A DNA stretch of 36,353 bases. It comes from Pyramidobacter sp. C12-8 (GTDB lineage Bacteria > Synergistota > Synergistia > Synergistales > Dethiosulfovibrionaceae). The notes under the pieces were generated by a model. The model was given only the letters and a program-made list of their open reading frames with translations, ran no database searches and was not told where the DNA came from. The stretch covers positions 1 to 36,353 of the forward strand of contig NZ_MUHX01000028.1 of assembly GCF_002007215.1 (NCBI RefSeq), read 5' to 3'. Shown here one piece after another: positions 24,362 through 34,010 of this stretch (positions are counted from its first letter, which is position 1; every line of letters begins with the position of its first letter). The position numbers and the translations under genes were made by a program.

Positions 24362-25396
24362 CTAAAAGAGCTTCAAAATATCCTGCCAGGTCACGACGAC
24401 GATCAGAGCGAACAGGATCATAAAGCCGATGAAATGGATCTTCCCTTCCAGTTCGAGGGACATGTTTCTGCTCGTGATCATCTCGGCCAGCACAAAGAGG
24501 ATGTGTCCCCCGTCGAGGGCGGGAAAAGGCAGCAAGTTGATGATCCCCAGATTGAGGCTGATCACGGCGAGGAACGACAGCAGCGAGAAAAATCCGGCGC
24601 TGGCCGCCTGCCCGGCCATGGCGGCGATGCCCACGGGCCCGGAGACGTCGACTTTCGCCGGGTGAACGAGCATTTCTTTCAGCCCCTGGAGCATCGCCAG
24701 CGACATGTGGAAGGTCCACGCGATCGAGCCGCGCAGGGCCCGGCTCAGCGGCAGCTTCCTGATCGCGGGCTGGATGCCGATCAGCGGCGGCTCGCCCGCC
24801 TTTTCAGCTTTGGTTCCCATCGTCAGCGTCAGCTGCCGGGAACCGCGCCGGACCGTCAGCTCGAGTTTCTCCTGACCGGCGGCCTGGGAGCGGATCGCGC
24901 GGGTCATCTCTTCCCAGTTGCGGACGTCGACGCCGCCGACCCGCTCGATCACGTCGCCGCGCCGCAGCCCCGCCTCCGCCGCCGGAAAGCCGGGCATCAG
25001 CGCGCCGACTTCGCTGACGGAAAGGTCCATCACGCCGCGCGACATCAGCAGCACCGTCGCCAGCGCCACGACCAGCAGGATATTGTTGAAGGCGCCGGCC
25101 GCCAAAACGATCAGGCGCTTCCAGGCGGGCTTTTCCTGAAAGCTCTCCCCGGGAAGAAGCGATTCGCCCTCGTTTTCCTCGCCCATGCCGGCCAGACGGA
25201 CAAAACCGCCCACGGGAAACGCGCGCACCGACCACTTATTTTTGCGCCCCTGGCGCTGCCACAGCACGGGCCCCATGCCGAAGGAAAATTCGTGCACCTT
25301 GACACCGCACCAGAGCGCGGTCAGATAATGGCCGAACTCATGCACGATCACGCAGATCAGGATGATAAAAAGAAACGATATGACGCTCAGAATCAT
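24362..25396 (-). CDS. rseP: Site-2 zinc metalloprotease RseP
   Basis: A 344-residue inner-membrane protease. The zinc motif HEFGH is in the first helix (ICVIVHEFGHYLTALW), one PDZ domain covers about residues 125-200 (GFPAAEAGLRRGDVIERVGG), and the third zinc ligand is in NLLPFPALDGGH. It cuts anti-sigma factors or remnant signal peptides inside the membrane. Single PDZ, as in Firmicutes-type RasP, rather than two as in E. coli RseP. Its ATG follows the dxr stop with no gap (TAAATG). Confidence 0.95.
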   Translation of the reverse strand: MILSVISFLFIILICVIVHEFGHYLTALWCGVKVHEFSFGMGPVLWQRQGRKNKWSVRAFPVGGFVRLAGMGEENEGESLLPGESFQEKPAWKRLIVLAAGAFNNILLVVALATVLLMSRGVMDLSVSEVGALMPGFPAAEAGLRRGDVIERVGGVDVRNWEEMTRAIRSQAAGQEKLELTVRRGSRQLTLTMGTKAEKAGEPPLIGIQPAIRKLPLSRALRGSIAWTFHMSLAMLQGLKEMLVHPAKVDVSGPVGIAAMAGQAASAGFFSLLSFLAVISLNLGIINLLPFPALDGGHILFVLAEMITSRNMSLELEGKIHFIGFMILFALIVVVTWQDILKLF

Positions 25397-26572
25397 TTAA
25401 CTCCAAACCTTCTTCCTGCCCCAGGCCCTCTCGTTTGCCAACTCGAGAGCGTGGACCCGGCAACGTTCGTAAAGCGCGACGCGCGAAGAAATGTCTTCCA
25501 CGTCTCCGCCGTTATAGCCGTCCACGACGGCGGTCACGACTTTCGCAATGTCGGCGAAGCCGATCTTTCTTTCGAGAAACATCTGCACGGCCGCTTCGTC
25601 GGCGGCGATCAGAATGACGGGATAGGGCTCGCCCCTGCGGGCCGCCTCGATCGCCGTATAAAGCCCGGGGAAACGCGCCTCCTGCGGCCTTTCGAAATGA
25701 AGATCCAGGCCGTCCAGTTCGACTGGCTCGATCTTCTTCATCCGCAGCGGCAAGCGCATTGGCCACGAGAGGGCCGTCAACGCCGCAAGGCGCATATCGG
25801 GAGGGCTCAGGAGCATCTTCGTCGCCCCGTCGACGAAAGAAACCAGCGCGTGAACTTTCGAGCCGGGATGGATCACGGGCAGGATTTTCTCGCTCGAAAT
25901 CCCGAAGAGATCGCGCGCCTCAAGGAGCTCGATGCCCTTGTTGATCATCGTGGCGCTGTCGACGCTGATCTTGCGCCCCATGGGCCAGACGGGATGCGAC
26001 GCCGCCTGCTCGGGCGTGACCGCGTCGAGCTGTTCCAGCGACGTGCGCAGGAAAGGGCCGCCCGAAGCCGTCAGAACCAGCCGTTCCACATGATCGTAAT
26101 TTTCGCCGGCAAGACACTGCCAGAGCGCGTTATGTTCGCTGTCGAGCGGACGGATCTGACCGGCGCGCACGGCGGAGGCCAGGCGCTCGCCCATGATCAG
26201 CGCCGATTCCTTGTTGGCCAGGCTGATTTCCTTGCCCAGTTCCATCGCGCGCGCCAGCGCCTTTACCGCGACGACGCCGGACGAGGCGAAGACGATATGT
26301 TCCACTTCGTCGGACTCGACCAGACGAAGCAGCGCCTCGTCTCCCTGCCAGAGCTCCGCTCCTTTGGGCAAATCACAGCGCGGCTTCCGCAAGACGACGA
26401 TTTTAGGTCCGAACTCCCGACAAAGCGACGGCAGCGCCTCTCTTCCCGTCTCCGCTGCCAGCGCCGTCACCTGAAAGATCTCGGGATAGGAGCGGCACAC
26501 GTCAAGCGCCGAAGAGCCCACGCTGCCGGTGCAGCCGATCACGGCCACCTTTTTTCTCGTATTTTTCAACAT
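25397..26572 (-). CDS. dxr: 1-deoxy-D-xylulose-5-phosphate reductoisomerase
   Basis: A 391-residue NADPH enzyme making MEP from DXP, the target of fosmidomycin. The nucleotide motif GCTGSVGSSALDV is near residues 13-25; ANKESALIMGE, the substrate loop LTASGGPF, HPVWPMGRKISVDSATMINKGIELLEA (in two parts) and the C-terminal helices are present. ATG at 26572; GAAGG abuts it, so a TTG one codon on is an alternative start. Flanked by cdsA and rseP in the classical order. Confidence 0.96.
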   Translation of the reverse strand: MLKNTRKKVAVIGCTGSVGSSALDVCRSYPEIFQVTALAAETGREALPSLCREFGPKIVVLRKPRCDLPKGAELWQGDEALLRLVESDEVEHIVFASSGVVAVKALARAMELGKEISLANKESALIMGERLASAVRAGQIRPLDSEHNALWQCLAGENYDHVERLVLTASGGPFLRTSLEQLDAVTPEQAASHPVWPMGRKISVDSATMINKGIELLEARDLFGISSEKILPVIHPGSKVHALVSFVDGATKMLLSPPDMRLAALTALSWPMRLPLRMKKIEPVELDGLDLHFERPQEARFPGLYTAIEAARRGEPYPVILIAADEAAVQMFLERKIGFADIAKVVTAVVDGYNGGDVEDISSRVALYERCRVHALELANERAWGRKKVWS

Positions 26573-26582
26573 CCTTCAACTC

Positions 26583-27410
26583 TCAAAGCAGAAAAGCCCA
26601 CCAGATCATCCACGCGCACAGCGTGTTGACGAGGACGCTGTCAAAACGGTCGAGGAATCCGCCGTGGCCGGGGAAAATGTGTCCGCTGTCCTTGACGTCG
26701 TTCTCGCGCTTGATCAGAGATTCCACCAGATCGCCCAGCTGGCCGGCGCTGCCGCAGGCCGCGCCGACGAGGACGAACGCCATCGGGCTGAACTTGAAAA
26801 ACAGCGCGCACAGCGCACCGCACAGCGTGCTGGCGACAAAACCGCCGATAAAACCTTCAAGGCTCTTGTGAGGGCTGATATGAGGACAAACGCGCACCGT
26901 CCCCCAACGCGAGCCGACAAGATAGGCCATGACGTCGCAGGACCAGGTGCAGAGAAAGATGGAAAGCACCGCCGCCCATCCTACGGGATCGGGCAGAGCC
27001 CGAAAACGAATCATGCAGTACCACGGGATGACCGCGTACACCAAGCCGGTGATCACGGGCCCGACGCTGGCCGTGGAATGACTGTCGGCGGTCAGCTGGC
27101 GCCGCGCCAGTTCCATGAAATAGACGGCGAAGCAGCACAAGCCGAAAATCGCCATCAACCCCGTCTGCGACACGCGTTCGGAGGAAAAAAGCACCACCGT
27201 CGCGGCCACCAGGCCGACGCAACGGTCCGCTTTCGGCAGACCGGGCGACATGCGGTAAAACTCCCAGAGAGAACCCAAAGCCACAGACGCGGCATAGACA
27301 TGCCACCACCAGCCGCCGAGATAGAGCAATCCCAGCATCACCGCGACCAGTGCCGTGCCGGTGGCAGCGCGAACAGCCAGCGTATGCTCAAAACTTTTCG
27401 ACTCGTCCAT
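26583..27410 (-). CDS. cdsA: Phosphatidate cytidylyltransferase
   Basis: A 275-residue membrane enzyme forming CDP-diacylglycerol from phosphatidic acid and CTP. About seven to eight hydrophobic helices are seen and the CdsA signature near the C-terminus is complete: SAGQLGDLVESLIKRENDVKD followed by SGHIFPGHGGFLDRFDS. The ATG at 27410 has AAGGGA about nine bases upstream; an earlier in-frame ATG at 27431 is less well placed. It overlaps the end of uppS by 23 bases. Confidence 0.95.
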   Translation of the reverse strand: MDESKSFEHTLAVRAATGTALVAVMLGLLYLGGWWWHVYAASVALGSLWEFYRMSPGLPKADRCVGLVAATVVLFSSERVSQTGLMAIFGLCCFAVYFMELARRQLTADSHSTASVGPVITGLVYAVIPWYCMIRFRALPDPVGWAAVLSIFLCTWSCDVMAYLVGSRWGTVRVCPHISPHKSLEGFIGGFVASTLCGALCALFFKFSPMAFVLVGAACGSAGQLGDLVESLIKRENDVKDSGHIFPGHGGFLDRFDSVLVNTLCAWMIWWAFLL

Positions 27411-28089
27411 AGCGGCGTTCCCTTCCGGCATAGGACTGCAATGCCTTTTTCAGTTCCGCGGTGCCGAAATCGGGCCAGAGCGTGTCCGTAAAATAATATT
27501 CGCTGTATGATCCCTGCCACAGCCAGAAATTGCTGATGCGGAGCTCCCCGCTGGTGCGGATGATCAGATCGGGATCGGGGATGTCGGGGAGATAAAGATG
27601 TTTCCTCAGGTCTTCTTCGCCGGCGATCGTTTCCCCTTTGGACTGAGCGTCGGCAATGGCGTCCAGGATCTCCTGCCGGCCGCCGTAGTTGAAACAGACG
27701 ATCAGCGTCATGCGGCCGCATCGAGCCGTCTCCGCTTCGCTCCAGTCGATGATCCGAAGAACTTCGTCGGGCACGCCTCGGCGCGCCCCGCAAAAACGGA
27801 CTCTGACGCCGTTTTTCACAAGATCGGGAACTTTCTTGCACGCGTAGTGCCGAAGCAGCTCCATCAACCCCGCCACTTCGAGCCGGGGACGATTCCAATT
27901 TTCCGTTGAAAAAGCGTAGACCGACAGGAAGCCAATGCCCATCTCGCCGGCCGCCCGCACCGTCCGTTCCAGAGCGGCGATCCCGGCACGGTGCCCCAGC
28001 AGGCGGGGCAGGCCGCGCTTTTTAGCCCAGCGGCCGTTGCCGTCCATGATCAGGGCAACGTGTTTCGGTAAGTTCGCGCAACGTTCCAT
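27388..28089 (-). CDS. uppS: Undecaprenyl diphosphate synthase (cis-prenyltransferase)
   Basis: A 233-residue enzyme adding isopentenyl units to farnesyl diphosphate to make the C55 lipid carrier. The catalytic aspartate D16 is in HVALIMDGNGRWAKKRG; GHRAG, YAFSTENWNRP, NYGGRQEI and DLIIRTSGELRISNFWLWQGSYSE are family signatures. It lies three bases after the uracil-DNA glycosylase gene. In many genomes pyrH and frr come first; here they are replaced by murA and two unrelated genes. Confidence 0.97.
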   Translation of the reverse strand: MERCANLPKHVALIMDGNGRWAKKRGLPRLLGHRAGIAALERTVRAAGEMGIGFLSVYAFSTENWNRPRLEVAGLMELLRHYACKKVPDLVKNGVRVRFCGARRGVPDEVLRIIDWSEAETARCGRMTLIVCFNYGGRQEILDAIADAQSKGETIAGEEDLRKHLYLPDIPDPDLIIRTSGELRISNFWLWQGSYSEYYFTDTLWPDFGTAELKKALQSYAGRERRYGRVEKF

Positions 28090-28092
28090 GCT

Positions 28093-28710
28093 TTATCCTC
28101 TCAAGCTCTCATAGCGCTGACGTATCTCCTGAATATCGCGCCACGTCAAATCCTTGGGGCCGCCGCGCTCACGGCTCTGGTTCCGCAGCAGATAACTGGG
28201 ATGGAACATCGGCATCAGCGCCGCGCCGCGCCACGTGAACCAGCGCCCGCGCATTTTGGTGATCCCCTCCGTGCCGTGCAGGAACCACTTCAGAGGCGTG
28301 TTCCCCAGACAGACGATGATCTGCGGCTGAAGCAGGGCGATCTGAGCCTCCAGCCAGCGCTGGCAGCTTAAGACCTCTTCGATTTCGGGAACGCGGTTGT
28401 TGGGCGGCCGGCACTTGACGATGTTGGTGATGTACACGTCGTCGCGGCTGAATTTGGCCGCCTCGAGGATGCGGGTCAGCAGCTGCCCGGCCGGACCGAC
28501 GAAGGGACGTCCCGAATTGTCCTCCACCTCGCCGGGGCCTTCGCCGACAAACATGATGCGTGCGGTCAGGCTGCCTTCGCCGACCACGACGTTCTTTCTG
28601 GAGCGGCAGAGCCTGCACTGTTCGCATTTGTTCGCCGCGTCCCGCAGCAATTGGTAGAGCGCCATGCGCTCTTGCGGAGAGCGCTGCGCCTGATAGAGTA
28701 TTTCAGTCAT
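28093..28710 (-). CDS. Family-4 uracil-DNA glycosylase (Fe-S)
   Basis: A 205-residue DNA repair enzyme removing uracil. The four cluster cysteines of type-4 enzymes fit C29, C32, C100 and C116, with the spacing expected of the family. The active-site loop is MFVGEGPGEVEDNSGRPFVGPAGQLL in two parts, and the C-terminal motif is MFHPSYLLRN. The start overlaps the previous gene by eight bases, so it is co-transcribed with cell-wall genes. Confidence 0.93.
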   Translation of the reverse strand: MTEILYQAQRSPQERMALYQLLRDAANKCEQCRLCRSRKNVVVGEGSLTARIMFVGEGPGEVEDNSGRPFVGPAGQLLTRILEAAKFSRDDVYITNIVKCRPPNNRVPEIEEVLSCQRWLEAQIALLQPQIIVCLGNTPLKWFLHGTEGITKMRGRWFTWRGAALMPMFHPSYLLRNQSRERGGPKDLTWRDIQEIRQRYESLRG

Positions 28711-29548
28711 TAAAGGTTACCTCTGCTATGGTCACGTCGACTCTCGCGACTTCCATTCCCGTCAGCTGTTCAACGGCAACCCGGACGCGCAGCGCCGCCT
28801 GAGCGGTCAGTTCCTTGAAGCTGAACGCGCCGGTTTCCACTGTCAGGGAAAGAGAAATGACCAGACGGTCGTTCTCTTCTTTCACTTTGGGCTCTTTGAC
28901 GGAGACTACCTGTACGGTGCCGCGGGCCACGTGCTCGGCGATCTGTTCGACGACGGCGGATTCGATCTTGAGCGCCCCGTAGTAGCTGAACGGAGGACGC
29001 ACAATGGTCTTTTCCGCCTCGTCCCGACTCGAGAAAAGATTTTTCAGACGGCCCACCAGTCGTCCCGTATAGTTCTTTTGGATCTGCGTCTGAGCGACGG
29101 GAATGACGTGACGCTTGTTCTGCTTGCGCTCGTAAAGCGCCTTTTCGATCTCGTCGTCGGAGGCGACCTGATCGATGCGCACGTATTCCGAAGGCAGCGG
29201 CAGTCCCAGCACCTCGCAGATCTCGTCGCTCATGCCCCGCGACGTGGCGAGAATCATGACGCGGCTTCCAGGGTGGCGCGCCAGGCAGCGCCGCACCTCG
29301 TCGCGGTGTTCGGGAAAATGGAACATGGCGCGCCGAATGGCCCGTACCATGTTGGGTTCCGTTTTGGCGCTTTTCCCGGCCAGGATTCGCCCGCGGGAAA
29401 TCAGCAGCCCGTCGTCGATGATGATGTCGACGCCGCGTTTCGACGCCACCATCTGCGAGCGCATGCTTTTTCCCGTTCCCGCCGGCCCGTAAAAGGCCAG
29501 GACTTCATATTTCCCCGGAAGGAGGTCAGAAACCGTCTTCGTCTTCAC
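28703..29548 (-). CDS. P-loop ATPase fused to an Asp23/Gls24-like domain
   Basis: A 281-residue protein of two parts. Residues 1-185 form a P-loop NTPase: Walker A GPAGTGKS at 21-28, an acidic strand end IIIDDGLLI at 42-50, a strand VMILATS at 97-103, and a basic segment with RHVIPVAQTQI near 146-156. Residues 190-281 look like an Asp23/Gls24 (DUF322) domain: YGALKIESAVVEQIAEHVA, two long strands, and TAQAALRVRVAVEQLTGMEVARVDV in pieces. Neither part carries a signal or membrane helix, so it should be cytosolic. It lies between murA and the glycosylase gene in one operon. Asp23 domains are linked to envelope stress in Firmicutes. I do not know a function; a role in sensing envelope state is inference. 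Confidence 0.8.
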   Translation of the reverse strand: MKTKTVSDLLPGKYEVLAFYGPAGTGKSMRSQMVASKRGVDIIIDDGLLISRGRILAGKSAKTEPNMVRAIRRAMFHFPEHRDEVRRCLARHPGSRVMILATSRGMSDEICEVLGLPLPSEYVRIDQVASDDEIEKALYERKQNKRHVIPVAQTQIQKNYTGRLVGRLKNLFSSRDEAEKTIVRPPFSYYGALKIESAVVEQIAEHVARGTVQVVSVKEPKVKEENDRLVISLSLTVETGAFSFKELTAQAALRVRVAVEQLTGMEVARVDVTIAEVTFND

Positions 29549-29579
29549 GACCGCTCCCCCTTCTGGAAGGCTAAACGCT

Positions 29580-30872
29580 CTAAAGCGAGTTTTCGTCTTC
29601 TTCCGCGATAGAAACTTTGGCGCCCAGTCCCTGCAGGGCGCGATCGAAATTTTCGTATCCTCTCAGGATATGATGAAGGCCGTAAACGCGGGTCTCGCCT
29701 TCAGCCGCCAGCCCCGCCAGCACCAAGGCGGCGCCGGCGCGAAGATCGGTTCCCTGCACGCTGGCGCCGTACAGAGCGGGTACGCCGTTGATGACCGCCG
29801 TATTGCCCTGGATCTCGATCGCCGCGCCCATTTTGCGAAGTTCCGCCACGTGCTGAAAGCGGGATTCGAAGATGCTTTCCTTGATCACGCTCGTGCCCTT
29901 GGCAAGGCACAGCGCGGCCATCAGCTGCGGCTGCACGTCGGTGGGAAAGCCGGGATAAGGCATGGTCTTGACCGACAGCTTTTTGAGCCTGCCGCGCGAG
30001 GGATAAACGGTGACGCTGCTTTCCTGCCGTTCATAAGACACGTCGGCCTCTTCCAGTTTGGCCAGAAGAGAATCGAAATGCTGAGGCGTCACGTCGGTCA
30101 CGGTCACTTCGCCGTTCGTGATCACGCCGGCCAAGAGGTACGTGCATGAAGCGATGCGGTCGGGGATGATCTGGACGCGGCCGGAAACCAATCCGGCCCG
30201 ACCGTTGACCTGGATCACGCCGGCGTTGTCCTTTTTATAACAGACCTCGGCCCCCATCGCCTGAAGCGCCTGAACCAAATTCGTGATCTCCGGCTCGCGG
30301 GCGGCGTTTTCGATCGTCGTCTCGCCGTCCGCCAGCACCGCCGCCATGACAAGGTTCTCCGTCGCGCCCACCGAAGGGAAATCCAGATATATTCTGCAGC
30401 CGCGCAGTTTCTTGGCGCTGGCATAGACGGCCCCGTGGCTGAGTTCGATCGAAGCGCCCATTTTCGCCAGCCCCTTGAGATGCAGATCGATCGGCCGGGC
30501 GCCGATCGCACAGCCTCCCGGCAAAGGCATGACCGCCCTTCCCGTCTGGGCAAGCAGCGGTCCCAAAAGGATCGAAGAAGCGCGCATCTTTTGCACCAGC
30601 GAGGCGGGCATTTCGCAGATCAGGTCGCCCCGACGGGTCACCGTGGCCGTGCCATCCTCGAACTGCACCCCCATCCCCAGCGCGCACAAAAGAGCGACCA
30701 GCGTCTCGGTATCGCGCAGAAGCGGCACATTGGTGCATGTCAGTTTTTCGCCGTCGCCGAGCAGAAGAGCCGCCGCCATCACCGGCAGCGCGGCGTTCTT
30801 GGATCCCTGGGTACGAACCTTCCCCTTGAGAGCCGCTCCGCCGGAAATCTTTAAAAACTGGGCATTACTCAT
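29580..30872 (-). CDS. murA: UDP-N-acetylglucosamine 1-carboxyvinyltransferase
   Basis: A 430-residue enzyme adding enolpyruvate to UDP-GlcNAc, the first committed step of peptidoglycan synthesis. The essential lysine is K25 in QGSKNAALP; the catalytic loop PLPGGCAIGARPIDLHLKGL carries C121, so it should be fosfomycin-sensitive in principle. MRASSILLGPLLA and GYENFDRALQGLGA also match. The ATG at 30872 has AGGAG eight bases before; a GTG at 30881 is an unlikely alternative. First gene of the operon that runs to ispG. Confidence 0.96.
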   Translation of the reverse strand: MSNAQFLKISGGAALKGKVRTQGSKNAALPVMAAALLLGDGEKLTCTNVPLLRDTETLVALLCALGMGVQFEDGTATVTRRGDLICEMPASLVQKMRASSILLGPLLAQTGRAVMPLPGGCAIGARPIDLHLKGLAKMGASIELSHGAVYASAKKLRGCRIYLDFPSVGATENLVMAAVLADGETTIENAAREPEITNLVQALQAMGAEVCYKKDNAGVIQVNGRAGLVSGRVQIIPDRIASCTYLLAGVITNGEVTVTDVTPQHFDSLLAKLEEADVSYERQESSVTVYPSRGRLKKLSVKTMPYPGFPTDVQPQLMAALCLAKGTSVIKESIFESRFQHVAELRKMGAAIEIQGNTAVINGVPALYGASVQGTDLRAGAALVLAGLAAEGETRVYGLHHILRGYENFDRALQGLGAKVSIAEEDENSL

Positions 30873-30926
30873 AACTCCCACTCCTAAGGCACGTTTTTAT
30901 GATAGCCAAGATACAAATACTTTTAC

Positions 30927-30956
30927 ATTATACAACAACTACAAGAAAGCCGTCAC
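30927..30956 (-). promoter_or_regulatory. Candidate promoter of the murA operon
   Basis: Minus-strand perfect TATAAT (30927-30932) with GTGACG (30951-30956) 18 bases upstream. The -35 box lies inside the stem of the terminator of the preceding operon, so the two signals share sequence. Leader of about 50 bases to murA. Confidence 0.55.
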
Positions 30957-30980
30957 CCTCGATCAGGGCGACGGCTTTTT
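30946..30980 (-). terminator. Terminator after the WecA-like gene
   Basis: Stem aaagccgtcaccct (30946-30959) with agggcgacggcttt (30965-30978), one G/T pair, 5-base loop. On the minus strand the tail is tttcttgtag, a modest T-run; on the plus strand it is better. It begins three bases past the upstream gene's stop. Confidence 0.75.
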
Positions 30981-30982
30981 CC

Positions 30983-31848
30983 CTATGAACGCAAAAGCAG
31001 ATAGGCGCAGGACAGACTGATGATCTGCAGGAAGCTCAAGACCGCCAGGACCCCGAACGGCGACAGCCCTTTATCCAGCAGACGATGATGAATATGGCTC
31101 CGATCGGGATAAAAAGGCGATTTCCCCGCGGCAGCGCGACGGATGATCGCCGCCAGAGTGTCGATCACAGGCACGCCGCCAATGAAAAGCAGCAGCGCGC
31201 AGAACTTGTAAATGCCGAGATTCATCGGCAGCAGCCAAAGCATCGTGACGGCCGCGGTAAAGTAGCCCAGCAGGTAGACGCCGCCGTCCCCCAGGAAAGT
31301 TCTCGCCCTGGGGAAATTCCAGAAAAAGATCCCTGCGATCATGGCAATGACCGGCATTACCATAGTCGAAGCGCTCATCCAGCCGATAAAGCTCAGACTG
31401 AGGAAGGCCATGGAAAGAGCCAAGCCGTTGATGCCGTCGATAAAGTTGTAAGCGTTCGTCACGCCGGCGACCCAGAACAACAGAACGCCCATATGCAGCG
31501 CATCCTGCCGTCCCACCATGAGCAACGAGACGGCGGCGGCAAGGAAATGCACGACCAGGCGCCCGAGCGGAGACAGAGAAAGCATGTCGTCCACATAGCC
31601 GGCAAAAAAAACGATCGTCGCGCCGGTCACGATGATCCTCAGTTCGAACGAAACCCGGGCAAAAAGCAGCGCCCACATCAGCAGGCCGCTCCACAAAACA
31701 AGCCCGGCGCCGCGCGGCACCGGGTCATGGTGGATCTTGCGCTGATCCGGGTAATCCATCATGCCGTAACGCTCCGCCAGCATGATGGCAATGGGAGTCA
31801 TCCCGCCGCCCCACAACAGAAAGATCACAAAAAGCCAGAACGGCTTCA

Positions 31849-31849
<1 letters not shown>
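30983..31849 (-). CDS. WecA/TagO-like undecaprenyl-phosphate sugar-1-phosphate transferase
   Basis: A 288-residue membrane enzyme of the MraY/WecA superfamily with about nine to ten helices. Motifs: the aspartate pair in AGYVDDMLSLSPLGR, the NAYNFIDGINGLA loop, FLGDGGVYLLGY, and HIHHRLLDKGLS; this last basic-histidine motif is typical of WecA/TagO, not MraY. It would load a UDP-HexNAc sugar phosphate on undecaprenyl phosphate to start a surface glycan. Exact sugar unknown. Starts at ATG 31849, sharing the stop of the upstream fusion gene (TGATG); a TTG at 31852 is possible. Firmicutes often have this gene after upp. Confidence 0.87.
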
Positions 31850-32961
<1,112 letters not shown>

Positions 32962-33029
32962 TCAAAAGAAGTCGATTCGCCGACCTTCAGTCATTTCCAC
33001 GGAACAAGGCTATTTTGCCACACTTGCAT

Positions 33030-33068
33030 AAAAAAAGCGAGGTCATCCACGAAAAGTGGATGCCTCGC
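33030..33068 (-). terminator. Terminator after the biotin carrier gene
   Basis: Stem gcgagg(t)catccac (33037-33050, one bulged T) with gtggatgcctcgc (33056-33068), loop gaaaa, and seven T on the minus strand. It closes the decarboxylase operon 18 bases past the last stop. Confidence 0.88.
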
Positions 33069-33086
33069 CTTCGGGACCGGCAGTTT

Positions 33087-33500
33087 TCAGCCAATAACCA
33101 CGAGAACGTCGCCGCTGTTCACGGCCGAGCCCTCGTTCACACGGATCTCCAGCACCTTGCCGTCGCGGCCGGCGGGAATTTCGTTTTCCATCTTCATGGC
33201 CTCGAGGATCAGAAGATTGTCATTGGCCGTCACGGTGTCGCCCACCTTGGCAAGGACGCGCAGGACTTTGCCGGGCATAGGCGCCGTCACTTCCGTGCTG
33301 CCCGCCGGAGCGGCAGCGGCCGGCGCCGCCACCGGAGCGGACGCAGCCTTGGGCGCCGGCGCCGGAGCAGCGGCAGGAGCAGAAACGGGAGCCGCCGCAA
33401 CGGGCGCAGCCTGAGGCGCCGCGACAGGAGCGGCGCCAGCAAGAGGCTCGACGTTTACGTCATAGGACTTGCCATTCACGGTAATCTTATACATCGACAT
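33087..33500 (-). CDS. Biotin carboxyl carrier subunit of the decarboxylase
   Basis: A 137-residue carrier. The N-terminus [15 protein letters not shown] is the usual lead of MmdC/GcdC-type proteins; residues 22-68 are an Ala/Pro-rich flexible linker; the C-terminal biotinyl domain has the target lysine in EAMKMEN and the PMPGKV start. The biotin shuttles carboxyl groups between the carboxyltransferase and the membrane decarboxylase. AGGAGG lies nine bases before the ATG at 33500. Could also serve other biotin enzymes, but the operon argues for the mmdA partner. Confidence 0.93.
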   Translation of the reverse strand: MSMYKITVNGKSYDVNVEPLAGAAPVAAPQAAPVAAAPVSAPAAAPAPAPKAASAPVAAPAAAAPAGSTEVTAPMPGKVLRVLAKVGDTVTANDNLLILEAMKMENEIPAGRDGKVLEIRVNEGSAVNSGDVLVVIG

Positions 33501-33578
33501 TATGAGTATCCTCCTCGGTTGTTTTTCAATGAGATAATTTTTTCGGATTTCAGGCGCACTGACCTGAACCGTCAGTCA

Positions 33579-33995
33579 CTAATTCCAGCGGTCAGAGAGA
33601 GCTCCCTGAAGCGCTTCGATGCGTCCGCAGGCGATCCATGCCGTTTCGTCGCTGCCGATCAGATGCACGCCGGCCGGAACGATCGATCTGATGGACATCA
33701 TAGTTCCCGTCTGCGCCGCGATCGCCGCCGCGATAACGGCCACGAGTTCGTCGTCCGAAGCCGTTCCGACGCGAACAGGCGCAGCGCCTGCAGCAACTTG
33801 CGCAGGAGCGGGAGCGGCCGCTGGAGCTTTTTGATTGCCGGCGACCTTGGAAACAACGCGCATGGCAAAGATAACCAACGTCAGTCCCGCCAAAACAAGG
33901 AAAACGACGCTGAAGGCGATCAGTGAAAGAGCCGTAGCACCGCCCATTCCTTCAAAGGACGCTGCTAATGTTTTTACTGCTTCGGTAGCGGGCAT
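33579..33995 (-). CDS. oadG: OadG-like membrane subunit of Na+-pumping decarboxylase
   Basis: A 138-residue protein with one membrane helix near residues 20-46 (ALSLIAFSVVFLVLAGLTLVIFAM), an Ala/Pro linker, and a conserved cytosolic part, DDELVAVIAAAIAAQTGTMMSI. This is the plan of the gamma/delta subunit (OadG, MmdD, GcdD), which holds the carboxyltransferase and the membrane beta subunit together. AGGAGG lies before the ATG at 33995. Positioned between mmdA and the biotin carrier. The name oadG is by family, the substrate is not fixed. Confidence 0.88.
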   Translation of the reverse strand: MPATEAVKTLAASFEGMGGATALSLIAFSVVFLVLAGLTLVIFAMRVVSKVAGNQKAPAAAPAPAQVAAGAAPVRVGTASDDELVAVIAAAIAAQTGTMMSIRSIVPAGVHLIGSDETAWIACGRIEALQGALSDRWN

Positions 33996-34010
33996 CGCTC
34001 TTCCTCCTCA

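Noticed and set aside
24434-26629. 731-residue plus-strand open frame opposite rseP and dxr
   Set aside because: Antisense shadow; both minus-strand genes have full family motifs.
33300-33440. Ala/Pro-coding repetitive DNA
   Set aside because: It is the ordinary flexible linker of the biotin carrier, not a separate repeat element.
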